From positions 1-14,916 of the forward strand of contig DAHWFG010000076.1 in assembly GCA_027325115.1 (NCBI GenBank): a stretch of 14,916 nt of DNA, given 5' to 3'. Positions 7,639 through 14,325 of this stretch are shown in pieces. The notes under the pieces are model-generated. The model saw only the letters and a list, made by a program, of their open reading frames with translations, was not told the origin of the DNA and did no database searches. The DNA is from JAKBCQ01 sp021807585 (GTDB lineage: Bacteria > Planctomycetota > Planctomycetia > Isosphaerales > Isosphaeraceae). Made by a program: the position numbers and the translations under genes. Position 1 is the stretch's first letter; every line of letters begins with the position of its first letter.

Positions 7639-8682
7639 ATGTTTCAATTGAACGGGCTTTTTTTCTTCACCATAATCGCCTGGTGGGCGTGGGGGTCGGA
7701 TGTGGATCGAAACGGAGCTCCCTCGTCGAAGTCGTCCGCGGCCGAATCGCGCGCTCTCGTCGCCGAATATCGGAAGAACCTCGCCGAACTGATCGCACAT
7801 TATTCGGCGATACGGTGCGAGGGAAACTTTCATGAGGTTATCGTCGGCCCCCCCGATTCGGCTTATCAGGTAGCGTCGGTCGAGCGTGATTTTCATGAGA
7901 CCTTCGCTGTCGATTCGGGACGAACCGTCTTCTCCCGCGTTCAAACAAGTGATTCCAGACATAAGGATATCGAGAAACTCGAAAGCGTTTTTGTCTTCGA
8001 GCCGATCCTCGGCGACCACGAATCGATCAATATCGCTTTACATCGCCTCGAGTCCGAACGATCTTATTCGCGCGAGGGAATCAACAAAGCGAAACGCGTG
8101 ATTCAATCATATGTTCGATCGGCGCGTGGTTTTTTTCTGGCGCCGATCTCCGTCGAATCGTATCTGATAAACGATTTGTTCAGATCGGCAGATTTTTCGA
8201 TCGATCACGCGGCGCTCGTCGACGTTCAGGGGGAACGGCGACTTCATCTCGACTTTTCGCTCAAATCGACTCCGCGACTTATGGGCGCCAAGGGATGGTT
8301 TGAGGTCGATACGCGTCGCGGCTGGTCGGTTCGCGAATACCGCTTTCAAACGAACGACGGGTTTCGATCGGTTCACGGGCTCGTCCGTTATGTCGACGAC
8401 GGCGGAACATTTCCAAGACCCTTAGTTGTGAATATATCAGGACAATATAAAAATCTGTCGAAGACGGAACGGACTTGTGAGATCGATCGGATCGGTTCGG
8501 CTTCGATTCCTCCGCTGAAGCTCACTGCGGCCGCGTTCGGGATCGGCGATTTCACGGTCGCACGCGATGACCGTCGGCTTTACATGCTCGCGATCGCGAT
8601 CATCGCCGTGGTCGCGTCAGCGATCGTTCTCATTGAGCGGAAACGACGATTACATCGATTGAAAACAAGACTGAAATTATAA
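7639..8682 (+). CDS. Membrane-anchored protein of unknown function
   Basis: I do not recognise this 347-residue protein. It begins with a hydrophobic stretch (MFQLNGLFFFTIIAWWAWG) that looks like a signal peptide or signal anchor. A mixed alpha/beta region of about 290 residues follows. It ends in a single membrane helix (~314-332) followed by a very basic tail (ERKRRLHRLKTR), so the bulk should lie outside the cytoplasm with the tail inside. The segment just before the helix, LTAAAFGIGDFTVARDDRR, resembles from memory the AFG-x-P region that precedes the C-terminal helix in many uncharacterised planctomycete proteins. An in-frame extension back to 7483 is possible, but its sequence is polar and featureless while the ATG at 7639 has an ideal ribosome binding site. 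It follows narK after 244 bp, so a shared nitrate role is not implied. Convergent with the kinase gene. Confidence 0.8.
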   Translation: MFQLNGLFFFTIIAWWAWGSDVDRNGAPSSKSSAAESRALVAEYRKNLAELIAHYSAIRCEGNFHEVIVGPPDSAYQVASVERDFHETFAVDSGRTVFSRVQTSDSRHKDIEKLESVFVFEPILGDHESINIALHRLESERSYSREGINKAKRVIQSYVRSARGFFLAPISVESYLINDLFRSADFSIDHAALVDVQGERRLHLDFSLKSTPRLMGAKGWFEVDTRRGWSVREYRFQTNDGFRSVHGLVRYVDDGGTFPRPLVVNISGQYKNLSKTERTCEIDRIGSASIPPLKLTAAAFGIGDFTVARDDRRLYMLAIAIIAVVASAIVLIERKRRLHRLKTRLKL

Positions 8683-9058
8683 TATAAATATTTGTTATCG
8701 CAACGTCGGCGAATGGATTCCACGGCGCGCGAACTTGATAGGCGATGCACAGAAACGAATGCACTCACGGCGCGTTCTCGATACCGATCAGCCGGTTCCT
8801 GTTACATTTACGTGCGTCGTGGCGCGGTTCAAGCAGCACACTCAAGCATGACAAGCGGCTCGACGACGACGGCATCTACATACACATGTGTTACAGACAC
8901 CCAATCATTTCCAGTCCGTGTATGTCGGCGATTTGGAATGATCATAAATGGCTTGGCTGGTCACGGTTTGCGTCAACGAGGTTGCGTCGTGGATTCGGCT
9001 AGAGTCGCCTCCGATCTCGGTTCCCGGCATTTCTTGGGCGCCTAGATCGTCTGGTTCT

Positions 9059-9084
9059 ATCGGAAGGATTGCCAATCCTCCGAT
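9059..9084. other. GC-rich stem-loop
   Basis: ATCGG-A-AGGATT, loop GCC, AATCCTCCGAT: an 11-bp stem with one bulged A. No T-run follows on either strand, so it is not a standard intrinsic terminator. It may be an RNA structure element or a transcription barrier between convergent genes. Confidence 0.55.
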
Positions 9085-9109
9085 CGAACGATCCGCGCAT
9101 CGAGCTAAC

Positions 9110-9159
9110 GCGATAAAATCGCGGTATATGATACAAGAAGTCGACATCGATTTTATCGC
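9110..9159. repeat. Perfect 12-bp inverted repeat
   Basis: GCGATAAAATCG (9110-9121) and CGATTTTATCGC (9148-9159) are exact reverse complements separated by 26 bases. As RNA this gives a 12-bp stem with a large loop; as DNA it could be a pair of half-sites. Neither flank shows transposase remnants or a target duplication, so a miniature mobile element is not supported. Confidence 0.7.
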
Positions 9160-9192
9160 ATCGTCTCATTGCACAATCTAAAATTAGACGTG

Positions 9193-9210
9193 AATAAGTG
9201 ATTACTTATT
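9193..9210. terminator. AT-rich hairpin, possible bidirectional terminator
   Basis: AATAAGT-GATT-ACTTATT forms a seven-base-pair stem with a four-base loop, 25 bp beyond the stop of the minus-strand kinase gene. A smaller dyad, TCTAA-AA-TTAGA, lies just beside it at 9177-9188. The stem is weak and the neighbouring T content is moderate, so a terminator role is plausible but unproven. Confidence 0.35.
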
Positions 9211-9234
9211 TATATCATAAGATCACAATTGTAT

Positions 9235-10344
9235 TTACAAGAAGATCAGCGACTGTCCGCCGAGGATCGCAGCGGCGGCGAGCAGGCCGAATGCCGCGAT
9301 GAAACGACCGAACCCGCGACTAAATCCTCCGACGAGCCAGCGATCGAGATCTTCCCAAAGCGCCTTGGCGCTGGGATAACGCTCGACCTGATCGGTCGCG
9401 AGCGCTCGTTCGCAGATTCTCTTCAACCCCCGGGGAATGCCGCGGCGAATCGGTCGTATCGAACCCGGATCGTGCACGTCCTCGGGTAAATGCTCGGCCG
9501 AGGGCCTGCGCCCTTCGAGGAGCTCGTGAAGGATCACCCCCAGGCTGTACACGTCGCTCCGCGCGTCGACGGTTCGACTTTTTCCCGCGGCCTGCTCGGG
9601 ACTCATATAAGCGGGCGTTCCTAAGATGGTTCCTTCATGCGTTAAGGTCGATTCATAATCGATTTGACGAGCGAGGCCGAAATCGGTGAGCCTCGGCCGG
9701 CCCGTCTGATCGATCAGCACGTTCGCGGGCTTGAGATCGCGGTGATAGACGCCGCGCTCGTGAGCGTGATCGATCGCGTCGGCGAGCGAACGGACGATCC
9801 GCGCCGCGGTTTTGGCGTCGATCGCGTGCTTCGCGGTCAGAGCCGCGAGGGTCGTCCCCTCGACATGTTGATACGCGATCCAAAACCGGCCGCCGTCGCG
9901 TCCCGCGTCGTGGAGCGCCACGATGTTGGGGTGATCGAGCTTCGCCGCGGCGCGCGCCTCGCGAAAAAACCGCTCCAAAACGCGTGCGTTCGGTTGATCG
10001 GGCTTAAGCACCTTGATCGCGACTTCGCGATCAAGCCGCGGATCATACGCAAGATAAACGTCGCCGAATACCCCCGCCCCCAGAACTTCTCGAATCTGAA
10101 ACCGACCGACCTTCTCAAGCAAAGACTCCCGAGGCGCGGTCGACGCGTCCCCCTTCGGCGGCGTAACGCTCCCCTCCGCGCCCTTGCATTCAACAAATTC
10201 TCGCGTCTCGATATCAACTTCATGATAAGAACAAGTCGATCCCAATGAACCGTTCGGCTTCGTCCCCCGGGGGCGTTCGACCTCGCGGCGGGCTCGATTG
10301 AGCACCAGTCGCATCGATTCATGCTCAAGAATTTTATCATTCAT
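9235..10344 (-). CDS. Serine/threonine protein kinase, PknB type, C-terminal membrane anchor
   Basis: This 369-residue Hanks-type kinase should phosphorylate Ser/Thr residues of unknown target proteins at the cytoplasmic membrane face. All catalytic landmarks are present: glycine loop GAGVFG (89-94), K111 in VAIK, alpha-C Glu (E129 in FFREA), HRDLKPAN with D203, DFG with D221, GTPAYMSPEQ in the activation loop and DVYSLGV. An ~80-residue polar N-terminal region of unknown role precedes the kinase domain. The chain ends within a few residues of a single hydrophobic helix (~347-368). There is therefore no extracytoplasmic PASTA, WD40 or TPR sensor, unlike many planctomycete kinases. Start: the ATG at 10344 has GAGG seven bases upstream; an in-frame ATG at 10416 would add 24 unsupported residues. 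It is flanked by long gaps and seems monocistronic. Confidence 0.92.
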   Translation of the reverse strand: MNDKILEHESMRLVLNRARREVERPRGTKPNGSLGSTCSYHEVDIETREFVECKGAEGSVTPPKGDASTAPRESLLEKVGRFQIREVLGAGVFGDVYLAYDPRLDREVAIKVLKPDQPNARVLERFFREARAAAKLDHPNIVALHDAGRDGGRFWIAYQHVEGTTLAALTAKHAIDAKTAARIVRSLADAIDHAHERGVYHRDLKPANVLIDQTGRPRLTDFGLARQIDYESTLTHEGTILGTPAYMSPEQAAGKSRTVDARSDVYSLGVILHELLEGRRPSAEHLPEDVHDPGSIRPIRRGIPRGLKRICERALATDQVERYPSAKALWEDLDRWLVGGFSRGFGRFIAAFGLLAAAAILGGQSLIFL

Positions 10345-10351
10345 TCGTGAA

Positions 10352-10355
10352 CCTC
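10352..10355 (-). promoter_or_regulatory. Ribosome binding site deciding the kinase start
   Basis: On the minus strand GAGG stands seven bases before the ATG at 10344. No comparable site precedes the longer in-frame start at 10416. Confidence 0.6.
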
Positions 10356-10626
10356 GATGCGTTCGCGATGCTTTCGCTTTCAAATGGAATGCCGCGTCGC
10401 ACTCCCTCCGATTCAACCTTAGATCAATCGATGCCGGCGATTAAGGAATCGGCGCATTTCGCGGTACTTTAGGAACATCGTGATGTCGGTTTGCAACTTG
10501 AATCCAATCGGCGAAGCGACCGCGGCGGACGGCGAGGAACCTCCTTAGCCGAACGGTTTCAACGCGATGTAACGCTATGTGATATTTCGGGTTACGGGCG
10601 CGACTCACGGTCGCCGCCGGGTCGTT

Positions 10627-10830
10627 TCACTTCCCTGGGCGGTCGCGATTGTCCCTGAGCGTGCGAACAATCGGCACGATTGTTGCAATCGATAAAAGCG
10701 GTACAAGAAGGAATCGAATTTGGATTCCTCTGCTCGATCGTTCGCGCTTGCGTTCGATAACCCGTTGCAGCCGAGTCGATTGATCTCGACTCAAACGCGA
10801 AAATTGACGATGTTCGGTGTAGAACTCCAT
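10627..10830 (-). CDS. Doubtful small membrane peptide, 67 aa
   Basis: The frame encodes a basic, Arg-rich N-terminal half (RLSRDQSTRLQRVIERKRER) and one hydrophobic segment (FLLVPLLSIATIVPIV) near residues 40-55, followed by a short polar tail. That layout would suit a small single-span membrane protein. Against it, no ribosome binding site precedes the ATG, third codon positions show only about half G/C, and I recognise no family. It may simply be an open frame in promoter DNA. If real, it would lie upstream of the kinase on the same strand. Confidence 0.2.
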   Translation of the reverse strand: MEFYTEHRQFSRLSRDQSTRLQRVIERKRERSSRGIQIRFLLVPLLSIATIVPIVRTLRDNRDRPGK

Positions 10831-10859
10831 TTCGCACGGCGTGGCTAAAGGATGAGCCC

Positions 10860-11459
10860 ATGCGCTGGAAATCGACCTGGCGTTGGATGACGAGCCGGAT
10901 CGATCGGATCGTGAATCGAACCGACGCGGCGGAAAAGCGCGACCGTCGCGTGCGGCCGATCGTCGATCGGCTTGAAACTCGCGTCGTTCAATCGGTGACG
11001 GCGATCACGGCGCAGGCTTTTCCGCAACTCCTTGCGCCGCCGAATGATCACGTTCGGTTCGTCACCTTTTCGGGAACGGTCACCGACGACGCTCCCGCTC
11101 GTCCGCAGGCGAGTTATCAAGTCGTTGATTTATACCACTTATACGACCCGAGCGGATTAATTCCCCTCACCGAGGTCAGTCCCGAGCATTACACGTATCA
11201 GTTCACGCTCCCGTTTCGCGCGAGTTCGAGCACGAATACTCAGCCGAAGGGGCGTCATTTTTATGTGACGATCGCCGCGGCGAATCAGGCCGACGCGAAC
11301 ATGTTCAAGGTGCTGCCGGTCTTCGTTCCGTACCCTGGTTTTCGGTTGGCGATTCCCAAAGTTCCCAAGCGCCCGTTGTTCCCGACTCCTCATCACCGAT
11401 TGAATCCTCCGGTTCAACACCATGCGTCGGCGCCGACGTCCGCTCATCATCCGCGTTAA
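10860..11459 (+). CDS. Small exported protein with planctomycete export motif and one beta-rich surface domain
   Basis: This is a 199-residue protein of unknown role, probably exported. A long basic N-terminus leads to RPIVDRLETRVVQS (32-45), matching the short 'LE-x-R-x-(L/V)' motif found at the start of many secreted planctomycete proteins (Planctomycete extracellular motif). Residues ~66-146 look like one copy of an Ig-like bacterial surface domain: FSGTVTD near its start, YQVVD, then GRHFYVTIAAANQADA at its end, the place where relatives have DGRxYxITVxAxD. The C-terminal ~50 residues are Pro/His-rich (HHRLNPPVQHH). Proteins with this domain usually carry many copies plus Calx-beta or cadherin units, so this is a minimal version. 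The ATG has AAAGGA seven bases upstream (10847-10852). Confidence 0.75.
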   Translation: MRWKSTWRWMTSRIDRIVNRTDAAEKRDRRVRPIVDRLETRVVQSVTAITAQAFPQLLAPPNDHVRFVTFSGTVTDDAPARPQASYQVVDLYHLYDPSGLIPLTEVSPEHYTYQFTLPFRASSSTNTQPKGRHFYVTIAAANQADANMFKVLPVFVPYPGFRLAIPKVPKRPLFPTPHHRLNPPVQHHASAPTSAHHPR

Positions 11460-11770
11460 CTTGGATTGCAAACATATTTGATATATTGGCATATCGTAGT
11501 TTTATTTGCAGCTTGGAATTCTTTGTGCGCGGCGAATGCGTCTCGTCGCTTTTGGCGTTTTGTTGATTGACGGCGGGTTCGACCGGCGCTGGTCGGATTT
11601 CATGCGCTCGCAAGCGAGTTCGATTGCTCGGTTGCGCGATCGGCGGTTGGAAAAATGACTTCCCAAGCGGGATCGATGTTGTTAAGTTGTCACATTCTCG
11701 CCGGTGAACCGAGCGTCGTCGTCGAAGCCGCGCGCGGGTCGCGGGATGATAGGTCGAATCGAGGTCGCGC
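11460..11770. other. 311-bp gap upstream of aroF
   Basis: The first ~60 bases are AT-rich with several TATA-like stretches, and the rest is GC-rich with no open frame worth calling. A small dyad CTCGCAAGCGAG lies near 11609. No riboswitch, T-box or Trp/Tyr attenuator peptide is visible. The aroF ribosome binding site GAGG is at 11761-11764. Confidence 0.5.
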
Positions 11771-12808
11771 ATGATAATCGTCTTGAAGCCGCATCCGACG
11801 CCCGATCAAATTCAGCACGTGCTCGATCGCATCGAGGCGCTTGGATTTATACCTCATTTGAGTCAGGGAGTTTCGCGGACGATCATCGGGGTGATCGGCG
11901 ACGAGGAAAAGCTTCAGGTCGAGCCGTTGCTGGCGATCGACGGAGTCGAGCAGGTCGTGCCGATCTTAAAGCCTTACAAGCTGGCGAGTCGTGAATTTCA
12001 GGCAAGCGATACGATCGTGGAAGTGAAGGATATCCGGATCGGGGGCGGTCATTTGGCGATGATCGCGGGTCCTTGCGCCGTCGAGGGGGAGGCGATTCTC
12101 ACCGAGATCGCCGAGAGCGTGCGTGACGCCGGAGCCAACATACTGCGTGGAGGAGCGTTTAAGCCCAGGACGAGCCCGTATAGCTTTCAGGGGCTTGGCG
12201 AGGAGGGGCTGAAGATCCTCAGATCGACGGGGGACCGATTCGGCATGCCGGTCGTCACCGAGGTGATGGACCCGCGTCAAATCGAGCTTGTCCTCCGATA
12301 TGCCGATATGATTCAGATCGGTGCGCGGAACATGCAGAATTTCGACCTTCTCAAAGAGGTGGGTCGGACGTCGATTCCGGTTCTTCTTAAGCGCGGCTTG
12401 AGCGCGACGGTGAAAGACTTGCTCATGTCGGCGGAGTATATACTTTCGCAAGGGAACAAGAAATTGGTTCTTTGCGAGCGGGGGGTGAAGTCGTTTGAGG
12501 ATTCGACGCGGAACATGCTTGATCTGGCGAGCGTACCCAACGTGAAGGGGTTGAGTCATTTGCCGATCATCGTCGATCCGAGTCACGCGACGGGTCGCCC
12601 CGACTTGATTCCTGCGATGGCGCGGGCCGCGGTCGCGGCGGGTTGCGACGGGGTGCATGTGGAGGTTCATTCGTGTCCCGAGAAGGCGTTGTCGGACGGT
12701 CCTCAGTCGCTGTTACCGCGTGATTACGCGCGGATGATGGAAGACGTTCAGGCGCTCGCCGACTTGTTGGGTAAATCGATCGACGTATGTGACGGGGTCT
12801 CGGTTTAA
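11771..12808 (+). CDS. aroF: 3-deoxy-7-phosphoheptulonate (DAHP) synthase, type I-beta
   Basis: This 345-residue cytoplasmic enzyme joins phosphoenolpyruvate and erythrose 4-phosphate, the first step of the shikimate pathway to aromatic amino acids. Residues ~1-75 form the ferredoxin-like regulatory domain (MIIVLKPHPTPDQIQHVLDRI) known from the Thermotoga enzyme, where it mediates feedback inhibition. The catalytic barrel follows, with GPCAVE (C102), KPRTSPYSFQG (131-141), GARNMQN (184-190), LKRG (206-209), DPSHATG (H272), HVEVH (E298) and SDGPQ (D309). The four metal ligands fall at the same residue numbers as I recall for the Thermotoga protein, so the chain is complete and likely active and regulated. 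GAGG stands six bases before the ATG. Its TAA stop overlaps the ATG of tpiA by one base, so the two are surely co-transcribed. Confidence 0.95.
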   Translation: MIIVLKPHPTPDQIQHVLDRIEALGFIPHLSQGVSRTIIGVIGDEEKLQVEPLLAIDGVEQVVPILKPYKLASREFQASDTIVEVKDIRIGGGHLAMIAGPCAVEGEAILTEIAESVRDAGANILRGGAFKPRTSPYSFQGLGEEGLKILRSTGDRFGMPVVTEVMDPRQIELVLRYADMIQIGARNMQNFDLLKEVGRTSIPVLLKRGLSATVKDLLMSAEYILSQGNKKLVLCERGVKSFEDSTRNMLDLASVPNVKGLSHLPIIVDPSHATGRPDLIPAMARAAVAAGCDGVHVEVHSCPEKALSDGPQSLLPRDYARMMEDVQALADLLGKSIDVCDGVSV

Positions 12809-13587
12809 TGCGTACGCTGTTTCTCGCGGGTAATTGGAAGATGAATCCGAATTCTCACGCCGCGGCGGCCGAGCTCGCCCAGGCGGTGAAGGTGGGCGTC
12901 GGTCAGGCGAGCGACGTTCGCGTCGCGGTCTGTCCCCCCGCGGTTTATCTTTCGCAAATCGACGCGGTTCTGGAGGGATCGCCCGTCGGCATGGGCGCTC
13001 AGAACATGCATTGGGAGGACGAAGGGGCGTTCACCGGCGAGCTTTCGGGGTCGATGTTGATCGACGTCGGTTGCACGCACGTGATCCTCGGCCACAGTGA
13101 ACGACGGCACGGATTGGGCGAGTCCGATTCGATGATCAACCGTAAGCTCGCGGCGGCGTTGCGGGCCCGGTTGATTCCGATCGTTTGCATCGGCGAAACG
13201 CGTGAGGAACGCGAGGAGGATCGGACCGAGGATGTCGTCGCGGGGCAGCTACAAGGCTCGCTCGCGGGGCTTTCGGCCGAACAGATGACGGGAGTCGTGC
13301 TCGCTTACGAACCCGTCTGGGCGATCGGTACGGGGCTCACCGCCACTCCCCAACAAGCCCAGGATGTGCATGCGTTTATTCGTGATCGCTTAAGCGATAC
13401 GTTCGATCGAGCGACCGCGAACCGAGTCGTCGTCCAATACGGAGGGAGCGTCAAGCCGTCGAACATCGCCGAACTCCTCGTTCGCCCCGATATCGACGGC
13501 GCCTTGATCGGCGGCGCAAGCCTCAAGGCCGACGACTTCCTGGCGATGATCCGGTCCGCCCGCGATCTCGCGACCAAAAAGGGGTGA
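12808..13587 (+). CDS. tpiA: Triosephosphate isomerase
   Basis: This 259-residue cytoplasmic enzyme interconverts dihydroxyacetone phosphate and glyceraldehyde 3-phosphate in glycolysis and gluconeogenesis. All active-site features are present: GNWKMN (N9, K11), LGHSERR with H96, AYEPVWAIGTG with catalytic E168 and flexible loop 6, YGGSVKP (211-217) and the GG phosphate-binding turn near 235. Length is normal for a bacterial TIM-barrel homodimer. Translation starts inside TAATG, one base overlapping the aroF stop, with a G-run (GGGG) about ten bases upstream inside aroF, so translational coupling is likely. It is followed by secG after 135 bp, in the order tpiA-secG that is common in bacteria. 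Confidence 0.97.
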   Translation: MRTLFLAGNWKMNPNSHAAAAELAQAVKVGVGQASDVRVAVCPPAVYLSQIDAVLEGSPVGMGAQNMHWEDEGAFTGELSGSMLIDVGCTHVILGHSERRHGLGESDSMINRKLAAALRARLIPIVCIGETREEREEDRTEDVVAGQLQGSLAGLSAEQMTGVVLAYEPVWAIGTGLTATPQQAQDVHAFIRDRLSDTFDRATANRVVVQYGGSVKPSNIAELLVRPDIDGALIGGASLKADDFLAMIRSARDLATKKG

Positions 13588-13722
13588 GCGCGGTTTCCCC
13601 CCCGCGGCGAACGATTGTGCTTAGAATTGCTAGAGAATTCATATAACTCGGGTTTCACGATTAATTGATATTGATCGGGAACGTCTTACGGCGGCGATCA
13701 AGGCTTTTTTGGAACCTCAAAC

Positions 13723-14226
13723 GTGTCGATCATCATCGGGATTTTGAATGTTTGTTTGGTCACGACATCGATCTTTTTGATCGGCCTGGTGCTGATTCAG
13801 CGCGGCCGAGGGGGGGGGCTGGCCGGAGCTTTCGGCGGGATGGGGGGATCGAGCGCGTTCGGCGCCAAGGCCGGCGACGTCTTCACGCGGGTGACGATGT
13901 GGACCGCGATCGTCTGGTTCCTGATCGCGATGATGCTCGTCGTGTTGGTGAATCGCGTCTCGATTTCGGCGTTCGACGACGGCGATTCGGACACGCTCCA
14001 GTCTTCTCCGGTCAGCACGTCGAAAGAAAAGGGAAAGACGTCGGGCTCGGCGAAGACCGGCAAAGCGGGCTCGACGGCGACCGATAAAGCCGGCGCGTCG
14101 TCCGCGACAAAGGCGCCCGCGGGATCGTCGGCCGCTCCCGCCGCGACCGAACCCAAACCCGCCGAATCGTCCCCCGCCAAGGCGATCAACGACTCCTCGT
14201 CCAAGCCCGCGGAATCAAAAAAGTAA
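13723..14226 (+). CDS. secG: Protein translocase subunit SecG with long low-complexity tail
   Basis: SecG is the accessory subunit of the SecYEG channel in the inner membrane and eases preprotein passage. Two membrane helices are visible (~3-25 and ~56-77), joined by the family signature LVLIQRGRGGGLAGAFGGMG followed by SAFG. The core ends near residue 80. A further ~87 residues are almost only Ala, Ser, Lys, Thr, Pro and Gly (KTGKAGSTATDKAG...), likely disordered. E. coli SecG is about 110 residues, so the tail makes this 167-residue protein unusually long, though Ala/Pro-rich tails occur in other planctomycetes and high-GC bacteria. The start is GTG at 13723, with GGAA eight bases upstream. 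No hairpin strong enough to end tpiA transcription is seen in the preceding gap, so it may be read with aroF-tpiA. Confidence 0.92.
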   Translation: MSIIIGILNVCLVTTSIFLIGLVLIQRGRGGGLAGAFGGMGGSSAFGAKAGDVFTRVTMWTAIVWFLIAMMLVVLVNRVSISAFDDGDSDTLQSSPVSTSKEKGKTSGSAKTGKAGSTATDKAGASSATKAPAGSSAAPAATEPKPAESSPAKAINDSSSKPAESKK

Positions 14227-14314
14227 ACGTAACGTTCAGGCATTCTTTTAGCGGGCGGCGTGATCGGCGATCCCGGCCGGTCCGCCGTCGCACGTTCCAG
14301 CGGGTCTCACACAA

Positions 14315-14320
14315 GCGAGG
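14315..14320 (+). promoter_or_regulatory. Ribosome binding site for the GTG start of yicC
   Basis: GCGAGG ends five bases before the GTG at 14326. It selects this GTG over the ATG four codons later, which lacks proper spacing. Confidence 0.65.
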
Positions 14321-14325
14321 ACGAA

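Larger units (their letters stand above)
8683..9234. other. 552-bp convergent intergenic region with stem-loops
   Basis: Short open frames occur on both strands of this gap between two convergent genes, but none shows a domain, a good start or steady codon bias. The first part (8683-9050) shows nothing I can name. The last part (9059-9210) holds several stem-loops, listed separately, and 9180-9234 is markedly AT-rich. It could hold the terminators of both flanking genes, a small RNA, or the remains of a decayed gene; the sequence does not decide. Confidence 0.5.
10345..10859. other. 515-bp divergent intergenic region
   Basis: This gap separates the leftward kinase gene from the rightward exported-protein gene and should hold both promoters. 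I see no convincing -35/-10 pair. A 12-base dyad, ACATCGTGATGT (10475-10486), lies about 130 bp upstream of the kinase start. One doubtful small ORF on the minus strand (10627-10830) is listed separately. Otherwise nothing is recognisable. Confidence 0.5.

Noticed and set aside
9110..9159. Miniature transposon with 12-bp terminal inverted repeats
   Set aside because: The element would be only 50 bp, with no target-site duplication at its ends and no second copy in the window.
8692..9181. Three overlapping open frames in the convergent gap
   Set aside because: No start signal, no domain and no steady codon bias. They overlap each other and the stem-loops. A decayed gene remains conceivable but cannot be shown.
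13589..13606. Hairpin after tpiA (CGCGG...CCGCG)
   Set aside because: Only five base pairs with an eight-base C-rich loop and no T-run, so it is not credible as a terminator.
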